A DNA stretch of 6,266 nucleotides. Origin: UBA11574 sp964591175 (GTDB taxonomy: Bacteria > Desulfobacterota > Desulfobacteria > Desulfobacterales > UBA11574). Shown here in pieces: positions 1-6,226 of the stretch. The notes beneath the pieces were generated by a model that was not told where the DNA came from, made no database searches, and saw only the letters and a list, made by a program, of their open reading frames with translations. Numbering within the stretch: the stretch's first letter is position 1; the number at the start of each line of letters is the position of its first letter. The stretch spans positions 1-6,266 of the forward strand of contig CAZQAF010000134.1 of the NCBI GenBank assembly GCA_964591175.1. The letters run 5' to 3'. A program made the position numbers and the translations under genes.

Positions 1-801
1 GTGACCGACGAAGGCGTGTTGTTCCAGTCCCATATCGACGGTTCCAGTCATATGCTCACCCCGGAAACGTCCATTGAGATACAGGCGTGTTTGGGATCGG
101 ATATTGTGATGTGTTTTGACCAATGCATCAAATATCCGGCTTGCCGGCGTGATACCCGGGATGCGCTCGATCTGACCGCCCGATGGGCAAAGCGATCCAA
201 AGATGCCTTTGAAAGCGATAAAAACGCCCTGTTCGGTATTGTTCAGGGCGGCATGTACAAAGACCTTCGAGAAATATCGGCCCATGACCTGATGAAAATC
301 GGATTTGACGGATATGCCATTGGCGGGCTCAGCGTCGGAGAACCGAAAGACCTCATGCTTGAAATGGCCGATTTTACCCTGCCGATCCTGCCGGATGTAA
401 AACCGAAATATATCATGGGCGTCGGAACTCCCGCAGATATTGTCGAGATGGCAGCCCTCGGCGCCGATATGTTTGACTGTGTAATGCCGACAAGAAATGC
501 CAGAAACGGGCAGATATTTACCGCAACCGGCACCATCAACATCTGCAATGCGCGGTTTAAAAATGATATCGAGCCCATAGACCCGGAGTGCACCTGTTAT
601 ACCTGCCGGCATTATTCAAGAGCGTACCTTCGCCATCTGTATTTGTCTAAAGAATTACTTGCTTATCGACTCAATACTATCCATAATGTTCATTATTATA
701 TGGATTTGGTTCGACGGCTTCGGGAGGCCGTGTACGACGGGCGGTTTGAGGAATTCAAAAGAGAATTTTTCAGAAAAAATAGCTTGCAAGCCATATCATA
801 A
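1..801 (+). CDS. tgt: Queuine/preQ1 tRNA-guanine transglycosylase (Tgt), C-terminal part, cut by window edge
   Basis: Tgt exchanges the wobble guanine (position 34) of GUN-anticodon tRNAs (Asp, Asn, His, Tyr) for preQ1 in bacteria, a cytoplasmic step of queuosine synthesis. The visible 266 residues carry the family signatures in order: FDQC (Asp40 of the fragment, a substrate-binding position), FGIVQGG (78-84), the GGLSVGE loop (108-114), MGVGTP (139-144), and DMFDCVMPTRNARNG (156-170), in which Asp159 is the expected covalent nucleophile. The zinc site is Cys197, Cys199, Cys202 and His228. Compared from memory with E. coli Tgt (about 375 residues), roughly the first 100-105 residues lie upstream of the window. 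The GTG at base 1 is therefore an internal valine codon, not a start. The C-terminus is complete and ends in TAA. FDQC replaces the more usual FDEC, a mild variation. The family assignment is very secure. The gene has no obvious link to the downstream metabolic genes. Confidence 0.96.
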   Translation: MTDEGVLFQSHIDGSSHMLTPETSIEIQACLGSDIVMCFDQCIKYPACRRDTRDALDLTARWAKRSKDAFESDKNALFGIVQGGMYKDLREISAHDLMKIGFDGYAIGGLSVGEPKDLMLEMADFTLPILPDVKPKYIMGVGTPADIVEMAALGADMFDCVMPTRNARNGQIFTATGTINICNARFKNDIEPIDPECTCYTCRHYSRAYLRHLYLSKELLAYRLNTIHNVHYYMDLVRRLREAVYDGRFEEFKREFFRKNSLQAIS

Positions 802-871
802 TATTAATATATTATACACTTTGGTCCCTTTACCCCATATATTATTCAATTGATGATTCTATGATTTTGAC

Positions 872-2056
872 ATGACCATTGCAACGCATATTAAAGCAAA
901 AATATCCGGATCTTCATGGATCCGAAAAATGTTCGAGGAAGGCGCACGGTTAAAGACCGAGCATGGCGCTGAGAATGTATTTGATTTCAGCCTCGGGAAT
1001 CCGAATCTGGCGCCTCCGGAAGCATTCCACAAAGCGCTCAAGGATACGGTGGCATCGTCCAGCGGCAACGATCACGCGTATATGCCCAACATGGGATATC
1101 CGCATGTTCGTAAATCCGTTGCCGAATATCTGTCCCAGGAACAGCGGGTCCGGGTTTCTGAAAACGATGTGATCATGACCTGTGGTGCTGCCGGCGCCCT
1201 GAATGCCATCCTGAAGGCGATTCTCGATCCGGGGGACGAAGTCATTACACCGTCGCCTTATTTTGTCGAGTATCAATTTTATGCAGACAATCATGGCGGA
1301 ATTTTAAAGACGGTGCCGACAAAACCGGACTTTTCTCTGGATATCGCTGCCCTATCAACCGCCGTTACCCAAAGGACAAAAGCGGTCCTGATCAATTCGC
1401 CCAACAATCCCACCGGTCAGGTATATTCAAAAGCGAGTATCGATGAGCTCGGTCGCCTTTTAAAAGAAAAGAGTAAAAAACTGAATCGGACAGTGTATCT
1501 GATAGCGGACGAACCTTATCGTAAAATTGTCTACGACGGATGCGCGGTTCCCAGTATATTTGAAAGTTATAACGAAAGCATTATCGCCAATTCATATTCC
1601 AAAGATATTTCCATCCCCGGGGAACGCATCGGATACATAGCGGTTCATCCCGAAGCGTCGTACAATAAAGAACTGATGGAAGGGATGGCGCTGACCAACA
1701 GGATTTTGGGGTTTGTCAACGCGCCGGCCCTGATGCAGCGGGTCGTTGCGTCTTGTCAGGGATCGAGCGCGGATATTTCCGCTTATGCTCGAAAAAGAGA
1801 CCTCCTGTGCAACGGCCTCGGAGAATGCGGTTATGATTTCGTCAAACCGCCGGGCGCTTTTTATCTCTTCCCAAAAACACCGGTGCCGGACGATGTCGCA
1901 TTTGTGAAAGAATTGCAAAAAGAGCTGATTCTTGTCGTGCCCGGAAGCGGTTTCGGTGGACCGGGTCATTTTAGAATCGCTTACTGCGTGGAGGATCGCA
2001 CCATTACAAACGCCATGCCGGGATTTGAACGGGTGATGAAAAGATTTAAAGATTGA
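872..2056 (+). CDS. PLP-dependent class I/II aminotransferase (aspartate aminotransferase-like fold)
   Basis: This is a complete 394-residue cytoplasmic fold-type I aminotransferase that would move an amino group between an amino acid and a 2-oxo acid. Visible landmarks are GNPN (42-45), the phosphate-binding GAAGALN (105-111), SPYF (128-131, with Tyr130 able to stack on the cofactor), NSPNNPTG (175-182, Asn179), ADEPY (212-216, Asp213 and Tyr216), SYSKD with the Schiff-base Lys244, GERIGY with Arg252, and the substrate carboxylate-binding Arg368 in FRIAY. The length is typical. The ATG at 872 has no good Shine-Dalgarno in front of it. It is chosen because the residues straight after it (SSWIRKMFEEG) resemble the usual N-terminus of this aminotransferase group, and upstream in-frame options run into stops. 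Substrate cannot be read from the sequence: aspartate, alanine, aromatic or branched-chain use are all possible. It lies 70 bases after tgt and 60 bases before mce, so cotranscription with either is possible. Confidence 0.93.
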   Translation: MTIATHIKAKISGSSWIRKMFEEGARLKTEHGAENVFDFSLGNPNLAPPEAFHKALKDTVASSSGNDHAYMPNMGYPHVRKSVAEYLSQEQRVRVSENDVIMTCGAAGALNAILKAILDPGDEVITPSPYFVEYQFYADNHGGILKTVPTKPDFSLDIAALSTAVTQRTKAVLINSPNNPTGQVYSKASIDELGRLLKEKSKKLNRTVYLIADEPYRKIVYDGCAVPSIFESYNESIIANSYSKDISIPGERIGYIAVHPEASYNKELMEGMALTNRILGFVNAPALMQRVVASCQGSSADISAYARKRDLLCNGLGECGYDFVKPPGAFYLFPKTPVPDDVAFVKELQKELILVVPGSGFGGPGHFRIAYCVEDRTITNAMPGFERVMKRFKD

Positions 2057-2106
2057 TAGGTTCGTAAAAAATTTAAAATTCACCTTTCAATCATCAATAA
2101 TTAAAT

Positions 2107-2111
2107 GGGGG
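2107..2111 (+). promoter_or_regulatory. Ribosome binding site deciding the mce start
   Basis: A GGGGG run lies five bases before the ATG at 2117. It overlaps an in-frame ATG at 2105, which itself has only AT-rich sequence upstream. This favours initiation at 2117 over 2105. The purine run is not a canonical AGGAGG, so the choice is probable rather than certain. Confidence 0.5.
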
Positions 2112-2116
2112 TTTTT

Positions 2117-2518
2117 ATGAAAATATTAAAAATAGACCATCTTGGGATTGCGGTAAACAGTATCGAGGACGGCAAAAATTTATGGACGGATGCCCTGGGA
2201 CTTTCCTTTGAAGGGACTGAGACCGTGGAAGAGCAAAAAGTGACCACCGCCTTTTTCCCGGTCGGAGAAAGCGAGGTGGAGCTGTTGCAATCGACCAGTC
2301 CGGACGGCCCGGTGGCAAAGTTTTTAGAAAAAAAAGGCCCGGGTGTTCACCATGTTGCCTTACGTGTCGAAAATATCGAAGCCGCGCTGGCGGAATTAAA
2401 AGAAAAAGGGATACGCCTTATCGATGAAACCCCCAGAAAAGGCGCGGGCGGTGCGAAAATAGCATTTCTGCATCCCAAAGCAACCAACGGCGTTTTGGTT
2501 GAACTGTGCGAAAGATAA
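2117..2518 (+). CDS. mce: Methylmalonyl-CoA epimerase (vicinal oxygen chelate / glyoxalase-like fold)
   Basis: Mce interconverts (S)- and (R)-methylmalonyl-CoA, linking the biotin carboxylase product to the form the mutase uses. The 133-residue protein has two beta-alpha-beta-beta-beta repeats (about 5-58 and 76-131), as expected for this metalloenzyme. The four metal ligands known from characterised epimerases are matched by His8 (in DHLGIAV), Gln58 (VELLQ), His79 (GVHHVALRV) and Glu129 (VLVELCE). Glu38/Glu39 sit where the additional conserved glutamate is expected. The KGAGGAKIAFLHPKATNGVLVEL block is also characteristic. The start at 2117 is preferred because the protein then opens MKILKIDHLGIAV, as family members usually do. 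The start at 2105 would add only four residues (MGVF). A position one gene upstream of the mutase strongly supports epimerase over other glyoxalase-fold enzymes. Confidence 0.95.
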   Translation: MKILKIDHLGIAVNSIEDGKNLWTDALGLSFEGTETVEEQKVTTAFFPVGESEVELLQSTSPDGPVAKFLEKKGPGVHHVALRVENIEAALAELKEKGIRLIDETPRKGAGGAKIAFLHPKATNGVLVELCER

Positions 2519-2537
2519 CCGTTTCTTGCAAAACAAA

Positions 2538-2556
2538 CCGGGTGCTTCGCACCCGG
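2538..2556 (+). repeat. Hairpin 1 of the cluster
   Basis: The arms CCGGGTGC (2538-2545) and GCACCCGG (2549-2556) are perfectly complementary across a TTC loop. This is a GC-rich 8-bp stem. No T-run follows it, so it is not a standard intrinsic terminator for mce. The CTTGCA/TGCAAG arms outside it could extend the structure past an unpaired seven-base strand. Confidence 0.85.
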
Positions 2557-2573
2557 ATGCAAGTTCAACGTCG

Positions 2574-2591
2574 AAAGCACTGACGTGCTTT
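2574..2591 (+). repeat. Hairpin 2 of the cluster, possible weak terminator
   Basis: The arms AAAGCAC (2574-2580) and GTGCTTT (2585-2591) pair perfectly around a TGAC loop. A T-rich stretch (TGCTTTTT) follows directly. A short stem followed by Ts could cause partial termination or pausing after mce. The stem is weak, however, and the Ts themselves form part of hairpin 3. Confidence 0.65.
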
Positions 2592-2595
2592 TGCT

Positions 2596-2616
2596 TTTTC
2601 GGCCTATGGCCGAAAA
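2596..2616 (+). repeat. Hairpin 3 of the cluster
   Basis: The arms TTTTCGGCC (2596-2604) and GGCCGAAAA (2608-2616) form a perfect 9-bp stem closed by a TAT loop. It begins five bases after hairpin 2. The 5' arm is T-rich and the 3' arm A-rich, so neither strand has the T-run expected of a terminator downstream of this stem. Confidence 0.85.
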
Positions 2617-2622
2617 TTCAAG

Positions 2623-2641
2623 CCACCCGCTTTGCGGGTGG
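2623..2641 (+). repeat. Hairpin 4 of the cluster
   Basis: The arms CCACCCGC (2623-2630) and GCGGGTGG (2634-2641) pair perfectly around a TTT loop. The stem resembles hairpin 1 with the polarity of its strands reversed (a CACCC arm first rather than a GGGTG arm). On the opposite strand the tetranucleotide CTAC directly precedes the stem. Confidence 0.85.
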
Positions 2642-2678
2642 TAGTTGATTCGGAAGATGAATATTGACGTTACTGAAA

Positions 2679-2685
2679 AAGGAGG
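2679..2685 (+). promoter_or_regulatory. Strong ribosome binding site of the mutase gene
   Basis: AAGGAGG is a near-perfect anti-16S match five bases before the ATG at 2691. It rules out the in-frame TTG at 2664, because initiation there would place this site inside the coding region and add nine residues not expected in the family. Confidence 0.9.
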
Positions 2686-2690
2686 ATGAC

Positions 2691-4817
2691 ATGGCAGAAC
2701 ATCCTGATTTGCAAAAATGGAAAGAACTTGCCGCCAAACAGCTGAGAGGAAAACCCTTAGAGGATTTAAACTGGAACACACCTGAAGGGATTCAAGTGAA
2801 ACCCCTTTATACCGCGGAAGACATCGAAGGAATGCCCCATGTCAACACGCTGCCGGGTTTCGCACCCTATGTCAGGGGTCCCATGGCCACCATGTATGCC
2901 GGAAGACCGTGGACCATCCGGCAATATGCGGGCTTTTCTACGGCAAAGGAATCGAATGCGTTCTACCGGCGAAATCTGGCAGCCGGTCAGACCGGGCTTT
3001 CGGTGGCATTTGATCTGGCCACCCACAGAGGATATGATTCGGACCATCCCAGGGTAACGGGAGATATCGGAAAAGCCGGTGTGGCCATCGATTCCGTTGA
3101 AGACATGAAAATTCTCTTTGATCAGATTCCACTGGACAAGGTCACGGTTTCCATGACCATGAACGGTGCGGTTCTTCCGGTGATGGCCGGATATATCGTC
3201 GCTGCCGAAGAACAGGGCGTAAAACATGAACAACTGGGCGGAACCATACAAAATGACATCCTCAAGGAGTACCTGACGCGAAACACTTATATCTATCCGC
3301 CGGAACCTTCCATGCGGATTGTGTCCGACATTATCGGATACTGCTCTCAAAACATGCCCAGATACAATACCGTCAGTATCAGCGGTTATCACATGATGGA
3401 AGCCGGCGCCGATTCCGTTCTTCAGACGGCCTTTACACTGGCGGACGGTCTTGAATATGTTAAAGCCGCCCTTGCAGCGGGACTTGATATCGATGCATTT
3501 GCGCCGAGGCTTTCCTTCTTTTTCGGCGTCGGGATGAACTTTTTCATGGAAATCGCCATGCTAAGGGCCGCCCGTTTCCTGTGGCACGAGATGATGTGTC
3601 AATTTGGACCCAAAAACCCAAAATCTCTCATGCTGCGAACCCATGTTCAAACATCGGGCTGGAGCCTGACCGAACAGGATCCGTACAACAACATCATTCG
3701 GACCACCCTCGAGGCGCTGGCCGCGGCCCTGGGCGGAACCCAGTCCTTGCATACGAATTCTTTTGACGAAGCGGTGGGCCTTCCCACTGATTTTTCCGCA
3801 AGGATTGCAAGGAATACGCAGATCATCATTCAGGAAGAGTCCCAGATTTGCCACGCCATCGACCCAATGGGAGGATCTTATTATGTCGAAGCCCTGACCG
3901 ACGGTATCATCAAGGCGGCTCGAAACATCATCGACGAAGTCGAAGAGATGGGCGGAATGGCCAAAGCCATCGAAAGCGGCATGCCGAAAATGCGAATCGA
4001 GGAAGCCGCGGCCAGAAAACAGGCCCGCATCGACCAGGGAAAAGACATCATCGTGGGGGTGAACAAGTACCAGGTCGAAGATAAATCGCCGATGGATGTG
4101 CTTGAAGTGGCGGAAGCGGTGCGTGACGGACAAATCACGAGATTAAAAGAGATAAAAGCAAAACGGAATAATGATGAGGTTCGAAGAACCCTGGAGGCGA
4201 TAACCCATGCCGCCGAATCCGGGGGCAATCTGTTGGAAGCCTGCATACCTGCGGTTCGGGCGCGGGCCACTGTGGGCGAAATTTCAGACGCCATGGAGAA
4301 AGTTTTCAACCGGTTTGTGGCCACCACCCAGTGTATATCCGGCGCATATGCCGAAGAATATGCAGGCAGCGAGATTTTCGCGGCCGTCCGAAAAAGAACC
4401 GATGATTTTTTCAAAACAAACGGAAGAAGACCTCGGATCCTGGTGACCAAGATGGGGCAGGACGGTCATGACCGGGGGATCAAAGTGATTGCCACCGCTT
4501 TTGCAGACCTCGGTTTCGACGTGGATATCGGCCCCATGTTCCAGACGCCCGAAGAAGCCGCTCAAATGGCGGTGGAGAACGATGTCCATGTGGTGGGCGT
4601 TTCGAGCCTGGCCGCCGGACACAAAACCCTGGTACCCCAGCTGATCGAATTTCTTAAAGAAAAAGGCGGTGATGATATTAATGTGGTCGTAGGCGGTGTT
4701 ATTCCTCCGGCGGATTATGATTTTTTGTATCAAGCCGGAGCCAAGGGGGTATTCGGTCCGGGAACCGTGGTGGCCGACTCGGCCAACAAGGTTCTAAACA
4801 CCCTTGAACAGCGCTGA
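2691..4817 (+). CDS. scpA: Methylmalonyl-CoA mutase, adenosylcobalamin-dependent, single-chain
   Basis: The enzyme interconverts (R)-methylmalonyl-CoA and succinyl-CoA by a radical carbon-skeleton rearrangement in the cytoplasm. The 708-residue chain carries a substrate-binding TIM-barrel domain (about 40-550) and a C-terminal cobalamin-binding Rossmann domain (about 580-705), so no separate small subunit is needed. Active-site residues aligned from memory with Propionibacterium MutB (Tyr89, Arg207, His244) fall at Tyr79 in RQYAGFSTAKESNAFYRRN, Arg197 in LTRNTY and His234 in SGYHM, all at one constant offset. Tyr79 with Arg197 indicates methylmalonyl-CoA rather than isobutyryl-CoA, where Phe and Gln are expected. 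The B12 motif DxHxxG is DGHDRG (591-596), with His593 the expected cobalt ligand. It is followed by SSLAAGH (638-644) and GGVIPP (668-673). The start is set by a strong ribosome binding site. The gene overlaps meaB by one base and sits downstream of mce. Other symbols in use are mutB, mcmA and sbm. Confidence 0.98.
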   Translation: MAEHPDLQKWKELAAKQLRGKPLEDLNWNTPEGIQVKPLYTAEDIEGMPHVNTLPGFAPYVRGPMATMYAGRPWTIRQYAGFSTAKESNAFYRRNLAAGQTGLSVAFDLATHRGYDSDHPRVTGDIGKAGVAIDSVEDMKILFDQIPLDKVTVSMTMNGAVLPVMAGYIVAAEEQGVKHEQLGGTIQNDILKEYLTRNTYIYPPEPSMRIVSDIIGYCSQNMPRYNTVSISGYHMMEAGADSVLQTAFTLADGLEYVKAALAAGLDIDAFAPRLSFFFGVGMNFFMEIAMLRAARFLWHEMMCQFGPKNPKSLMLRTHVQTSGWSLTEQDPYNNIIRTTLEALAAALGGTQSLHTNSFDEAVGLPTDFSARIARNTQIIIQEESQICHAIDPMGGSYYVEALTDGIIKAARNIIDEVEEMGGMAKAIESGMPKMRIEEAAARKQARIDQGKDIIVGVNKYQVEDKSPMDVLEVAEAVRDGQITRLKEIKAKRNNDEVRRTLEAITHAAESGGNLLEACIPAVRARATVGEISDAMEKVFNRFVATTQCISGAYAEEYAGSEIFAAVRKRTDDFFKTNGRRPRILVTKMGQDGHDRGIKVIATAFADLGFDVDIGPMFQTPEEAAQMAVENDVHVVGVSSLAAGHKTLVPQLIEFLKEKGGDDINVVVGGVIPPADYDFLYQAGAKGVFGPGTVVADSANKVLNTLEQR

Positions 4818-5815
4818 TGATATCCGAAGATCCCCAGTTTTATGCCCAGGGCGTTCTGAACGGTGACCGGAGGCTCCTTGCCAAGACGATTACCGTGATT
4901 GAAAGCTCTCTTCCTGCGCACCAGAAGTTGGCTCGTGCGATTGTAGATTTTTTGCTTCCCCATGCCGGAAAGGCGATACGTCTGGGTATAACCGGGGTGC
5001 CGGGCGTGGGTAAAAGCACGTTTATCGAAAGCCTTGGCACGATGCTCGTGAAAGAGGGACATCGCTTGGCGGTCCTTGCCGTTGATCCCAGCAGCAAAAG
5101 GAGTGGCGGCAGCGTACTGGCGGACAAAACCCGCATGGAGAAACTGGCCGTTGACAAAAGGGCGTTTATTCGACCCTCTCCTTCCGGAGGGACGTTGGGA
5201 GGCGTTGCCCGAAAGACACGGGAAACCATGATCATATGCGAGGCCGCCGGTTTTGATGTGATCATCGTTGAAACCGTTGGTGTGGGCCAATCCGAGACCA
5301 CGGTGGCATCGATGGTTGATTTCTTTTTGGTGCTGATGATAGCCGGTGCCGGAGATGAATTACAGGGAATCAAAAAAGGAATCCTTGAGTTGGCAGATGC
5401 CGTTGTGGTGAATAAAGCGGACGGCGACAATGTTGAGAGGGCGGAGTTTGCCAGAAAGCAGTATGAAACGGCCCTTCACTTTTTAGCGCCGGCGTCTTCC
5501 AGTTGGACGCCGCCGGTTCTCACTTGCAGTGCCTTGGAAATGATCGATATCGATACCGTTTGGGAAACCGTTTTGGCACATCACGAAAAATTGACACAGA
5601 CCGGCGAACTCCAGGCGAATCGAAAAAAACAGGCCGTTGACTGGATGTGGTTTCTTGTTGAAGAAGGCCTCAGAGACCGTTTTTATCAAAATCCCGAATT
5701 TAAAAAAATCCTTCCCGAGATCATAAAGGAGGTTGAAAACGGCACCATCGCATCCACTATAGCCGCTAACCGATTACTCTGTTTGTTGGATAATAGAACA
5801 CCTGCTGAAGTATAA
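4817..5815 (+). CDS. meaB: MeaB-type GTPase, chaperone of methylmalonyl-CoA mutase (ArgK/MMAA family)
   Basis: MeaB (human MMAA) is a SIMIBI/G3E-class GTPase. It binds the mutase, gates delivery of adenosylcobalamin, and protects or helps reactivate the enzyme. The older ArgK name implying an arginine transport kinase is a misannotation. In the 332 residues, the Walker A loop is GVPGVGKST (60-68, with Lys66), preceded by the helical N-terminal extension typical of the family. AVDPSSKRSGGSVLADKTRM (88-107) and PSPSGGTLGGVARKT (120-134) are family hallmark blocks. DVIIVETVGVGQSE (147-160) covers Walker B and switch II, NKAD (199-202) gives guanine specificity and CSAL (237-240) is the G5 loop. 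The C-terminal 60-70 residues match the dimerisation arm. The ATG shares its A with the mutase stop (TGATG), and no separate ribosome binding site is evident. Translation is therefore probably coupled to the mutase, which suits a partner chaperone. Confidence 0.97.
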   Translation: MISEDPQFYAQGVLNGDRRLLAKTITVIESSLPAHQKLARAIVDFLLPHAGKAIRLGITGVPGVGKSTFIESLGTMLVKEGHRLAVLAVDPSSKRSGGSVLADKTRMEKLAVDKRAFIRPSPSGGTLGGVARKTRETMIICEAAGFDVIIVETVGVGQSETTVASMVDFFLVLMIAGAGDELQGIKKGILELADAVVVNKADGDNVERAEFARKQYETALHFLAPASSSWTPPVLTCSALEMIDIDTVWETVLAHHEKLTQTGELQANRKKQAVDWMWFLVEEGLRDRFYQNPEFKKILPEIIKEVENGTIASTIAANRLLCLLDNRTPAEV

Positions 5816-5898
5816 TATAAGCAGGGTAAAGTCTTACCAAGACCCGTTACGGGGAAATCAGGACCGTGTTTCGTTAAACAGGGCCCGGATTCATCGAG

Positions 5899-5904
5899 AG
5901 GAGG
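5899..5904 (+). promoter_or_regulatory. Ribosome binding site of the ABM-like gene
   Basis: AGGAGG lies eight bases before the ATG at 5913. It supports a real, well-translated small gene and this choice of start. Confidence 0.85.
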
Positions 5905-5912
5905 ATTGGGAA

Positions 5913-6200
5913 ATGGCAGTAAAAATAATCATAAAACGGATCGTTCCCCAAAACAAGGCCGAAGCTTTAAAGCCGCTGCTTCAAAAACTCAGAAATTTAG
6001 CCATGCAGCAATCCGGGTATATTTCCGGAGAAACCTTTAAACGAATCGATCGTCCGGGTGAGAGCCTGGTGGTCAGCACCTGGCAGTCCATGGGAGATTG
6101 GAGATCATGGGTGATGAGTGACGAAAGAAGGGGAACACAGGAAAAAATCGATCATCTGCTGGGAGAAAAAACAGAATACGAAGTATATACTTACGATTAA
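5913..6200 (+). CDS. Small ABM-domain-like protein (ferredoxin-like fold), function unknown
   Basis: This complete 95-residue protein is probably cytoplasmic, with no signal peptide or membrane segment. It looks like a single antibiotic biosynthesis monooxygenase (ABM) / dimeric alpha-beta barrel domain: strand MAVKIIIKRIV, helix with NKAEALKPLLQKLRNLAMQ (14-32), strand GYISGETFKRID (35-46), strand SLVVSTWQS (51-59), helix from about 60 containing DWRSWVMSDER (62-72), and a last strand TEYEVYTYD. The STWQSMGDWRSW pattern is typical of ABM proteins, which usually form dimers. ABM domains include quinol monooxygenases, haem-degrading enzymes and many proteins without known activity. Nothing here identifies a substrate, and the haem-ligand pattern of IsdG-type enzymes is not evident. 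It lies 97 bases after meaB and 26 before a probable carboxylase gene, so a role tied to acyl-CoA metabolism is possible but unproven. Confidence 0.85.
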   Translation: MAVKIIIKRIVPQNKAEALKPLLQKLRNLAMQQSGYISGETFKRIDRPGESLVVSTWQSMGDWRSWVMSDERRGTQEKIDHLLGEKTEYEVYTYD

Positions 6201-6213
6201 AAGTTAATACATA

Positions 6214-6220
6214 AAGGAAG
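6214..6220 (+). promoter_or_regulatory. Ribosome binding site of the last gene
   Basis: AAGGAAG lies six bases before the ATG at 6227, just after the ABM-like gene ends. It marks the start of another gene that runs off the right edge. Confidence 0.75.
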
Positions 6221-6226
6221 TTACCA

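Larger units (their letters stand above)
2525..2648 (+). repeat. Cluster of four short perfect hairpins between mce and the mutase
   Basis: The spacer is almost entirely palindromic. Four perfect stems of 7-9 base pairs with 3-4 base loops follow one another (2538-2556, 2574-2591, 2596-2616, 2623-2641). Two longer-range pairings can also be drawn: CTTGCA (2525-2530) with TGCAAG (2558-2563), enclosing the first hairpin, and TCAAC (2565-2569) with GTTGA (2644-2648), enclosing the other three. No open reading frame of note spans it, and it ends about 30 bases before the mutase ribosome binding site. It could be a structured mRNA spacer between mce and the mutase (stability or attenuation), a REP-like or IS200/IS605-derived non-autonomous element, or both. 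The pairings are seen directly; the function is unknown. Confidence 0.75.

Noticed and set aside
1..3. GTG at the first base as a start codon for tgt
   Set aside because: The reading frame is already deep inside the Tgt fold here. About 100 N-terminal residues are missing and must lie upstream, so this is an internal valine.
802..871. Possible promoter before the aminotransferase (TTGCAA at 784-789 with AT-rich TATATT/TATTAT near 808-815)
   Set aside because: The sequence is so AT-rich that several -10-like hexamers fit, the -35 match is poor and lies inside tgt, and spacing is 18-20. It is not distinguishable from chance.
2053..2079. Possible promoter before mce (TTGATA at 2053-2058, TAAAAT at 2074-2079)
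   Set aside because: The 15-base spacer is too short for a standard housekeeping promoter and the region is A/T-rich. Cotranscription with the aminotransferase is equally possible.
2664..2690. TTG at 2664 as the mutase start
   Set aside because: A near-perfect ribosome binding site at 2679-2685 points to the ATG at 2691, and the nine extra residues would be encoded by the ribosome binding site region itself.
2519..2690. CRISPR array in the hairpin-rich spacer
   Set aside because: The stems differ in sequence, with no direct repeats of constant length and no regular spacers.
2766..3392. A 208-codon open frame on the minus strand opposite the mutase, with similar antisense frames at 3561-4133, 3881-4450, 4730-5290 and 4840-5430
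   Set aside because: They lie wholly opposite strongly conserved genes, their translations resemble no family, and they reflect the codon bias of the + strand genes.
5824..5880. Small overlapping inverted repeats after meaB (GGTAA/TTACC, GTCTT/AAGAC, CCCG/CGGG, TGTTT/AAACA)
   Set aside because: Stems are only 4-5 bp, some are mutually exclusive and none has a T-run. Chance pairing is a sufficient explanation, though a leader structure is not excluded.
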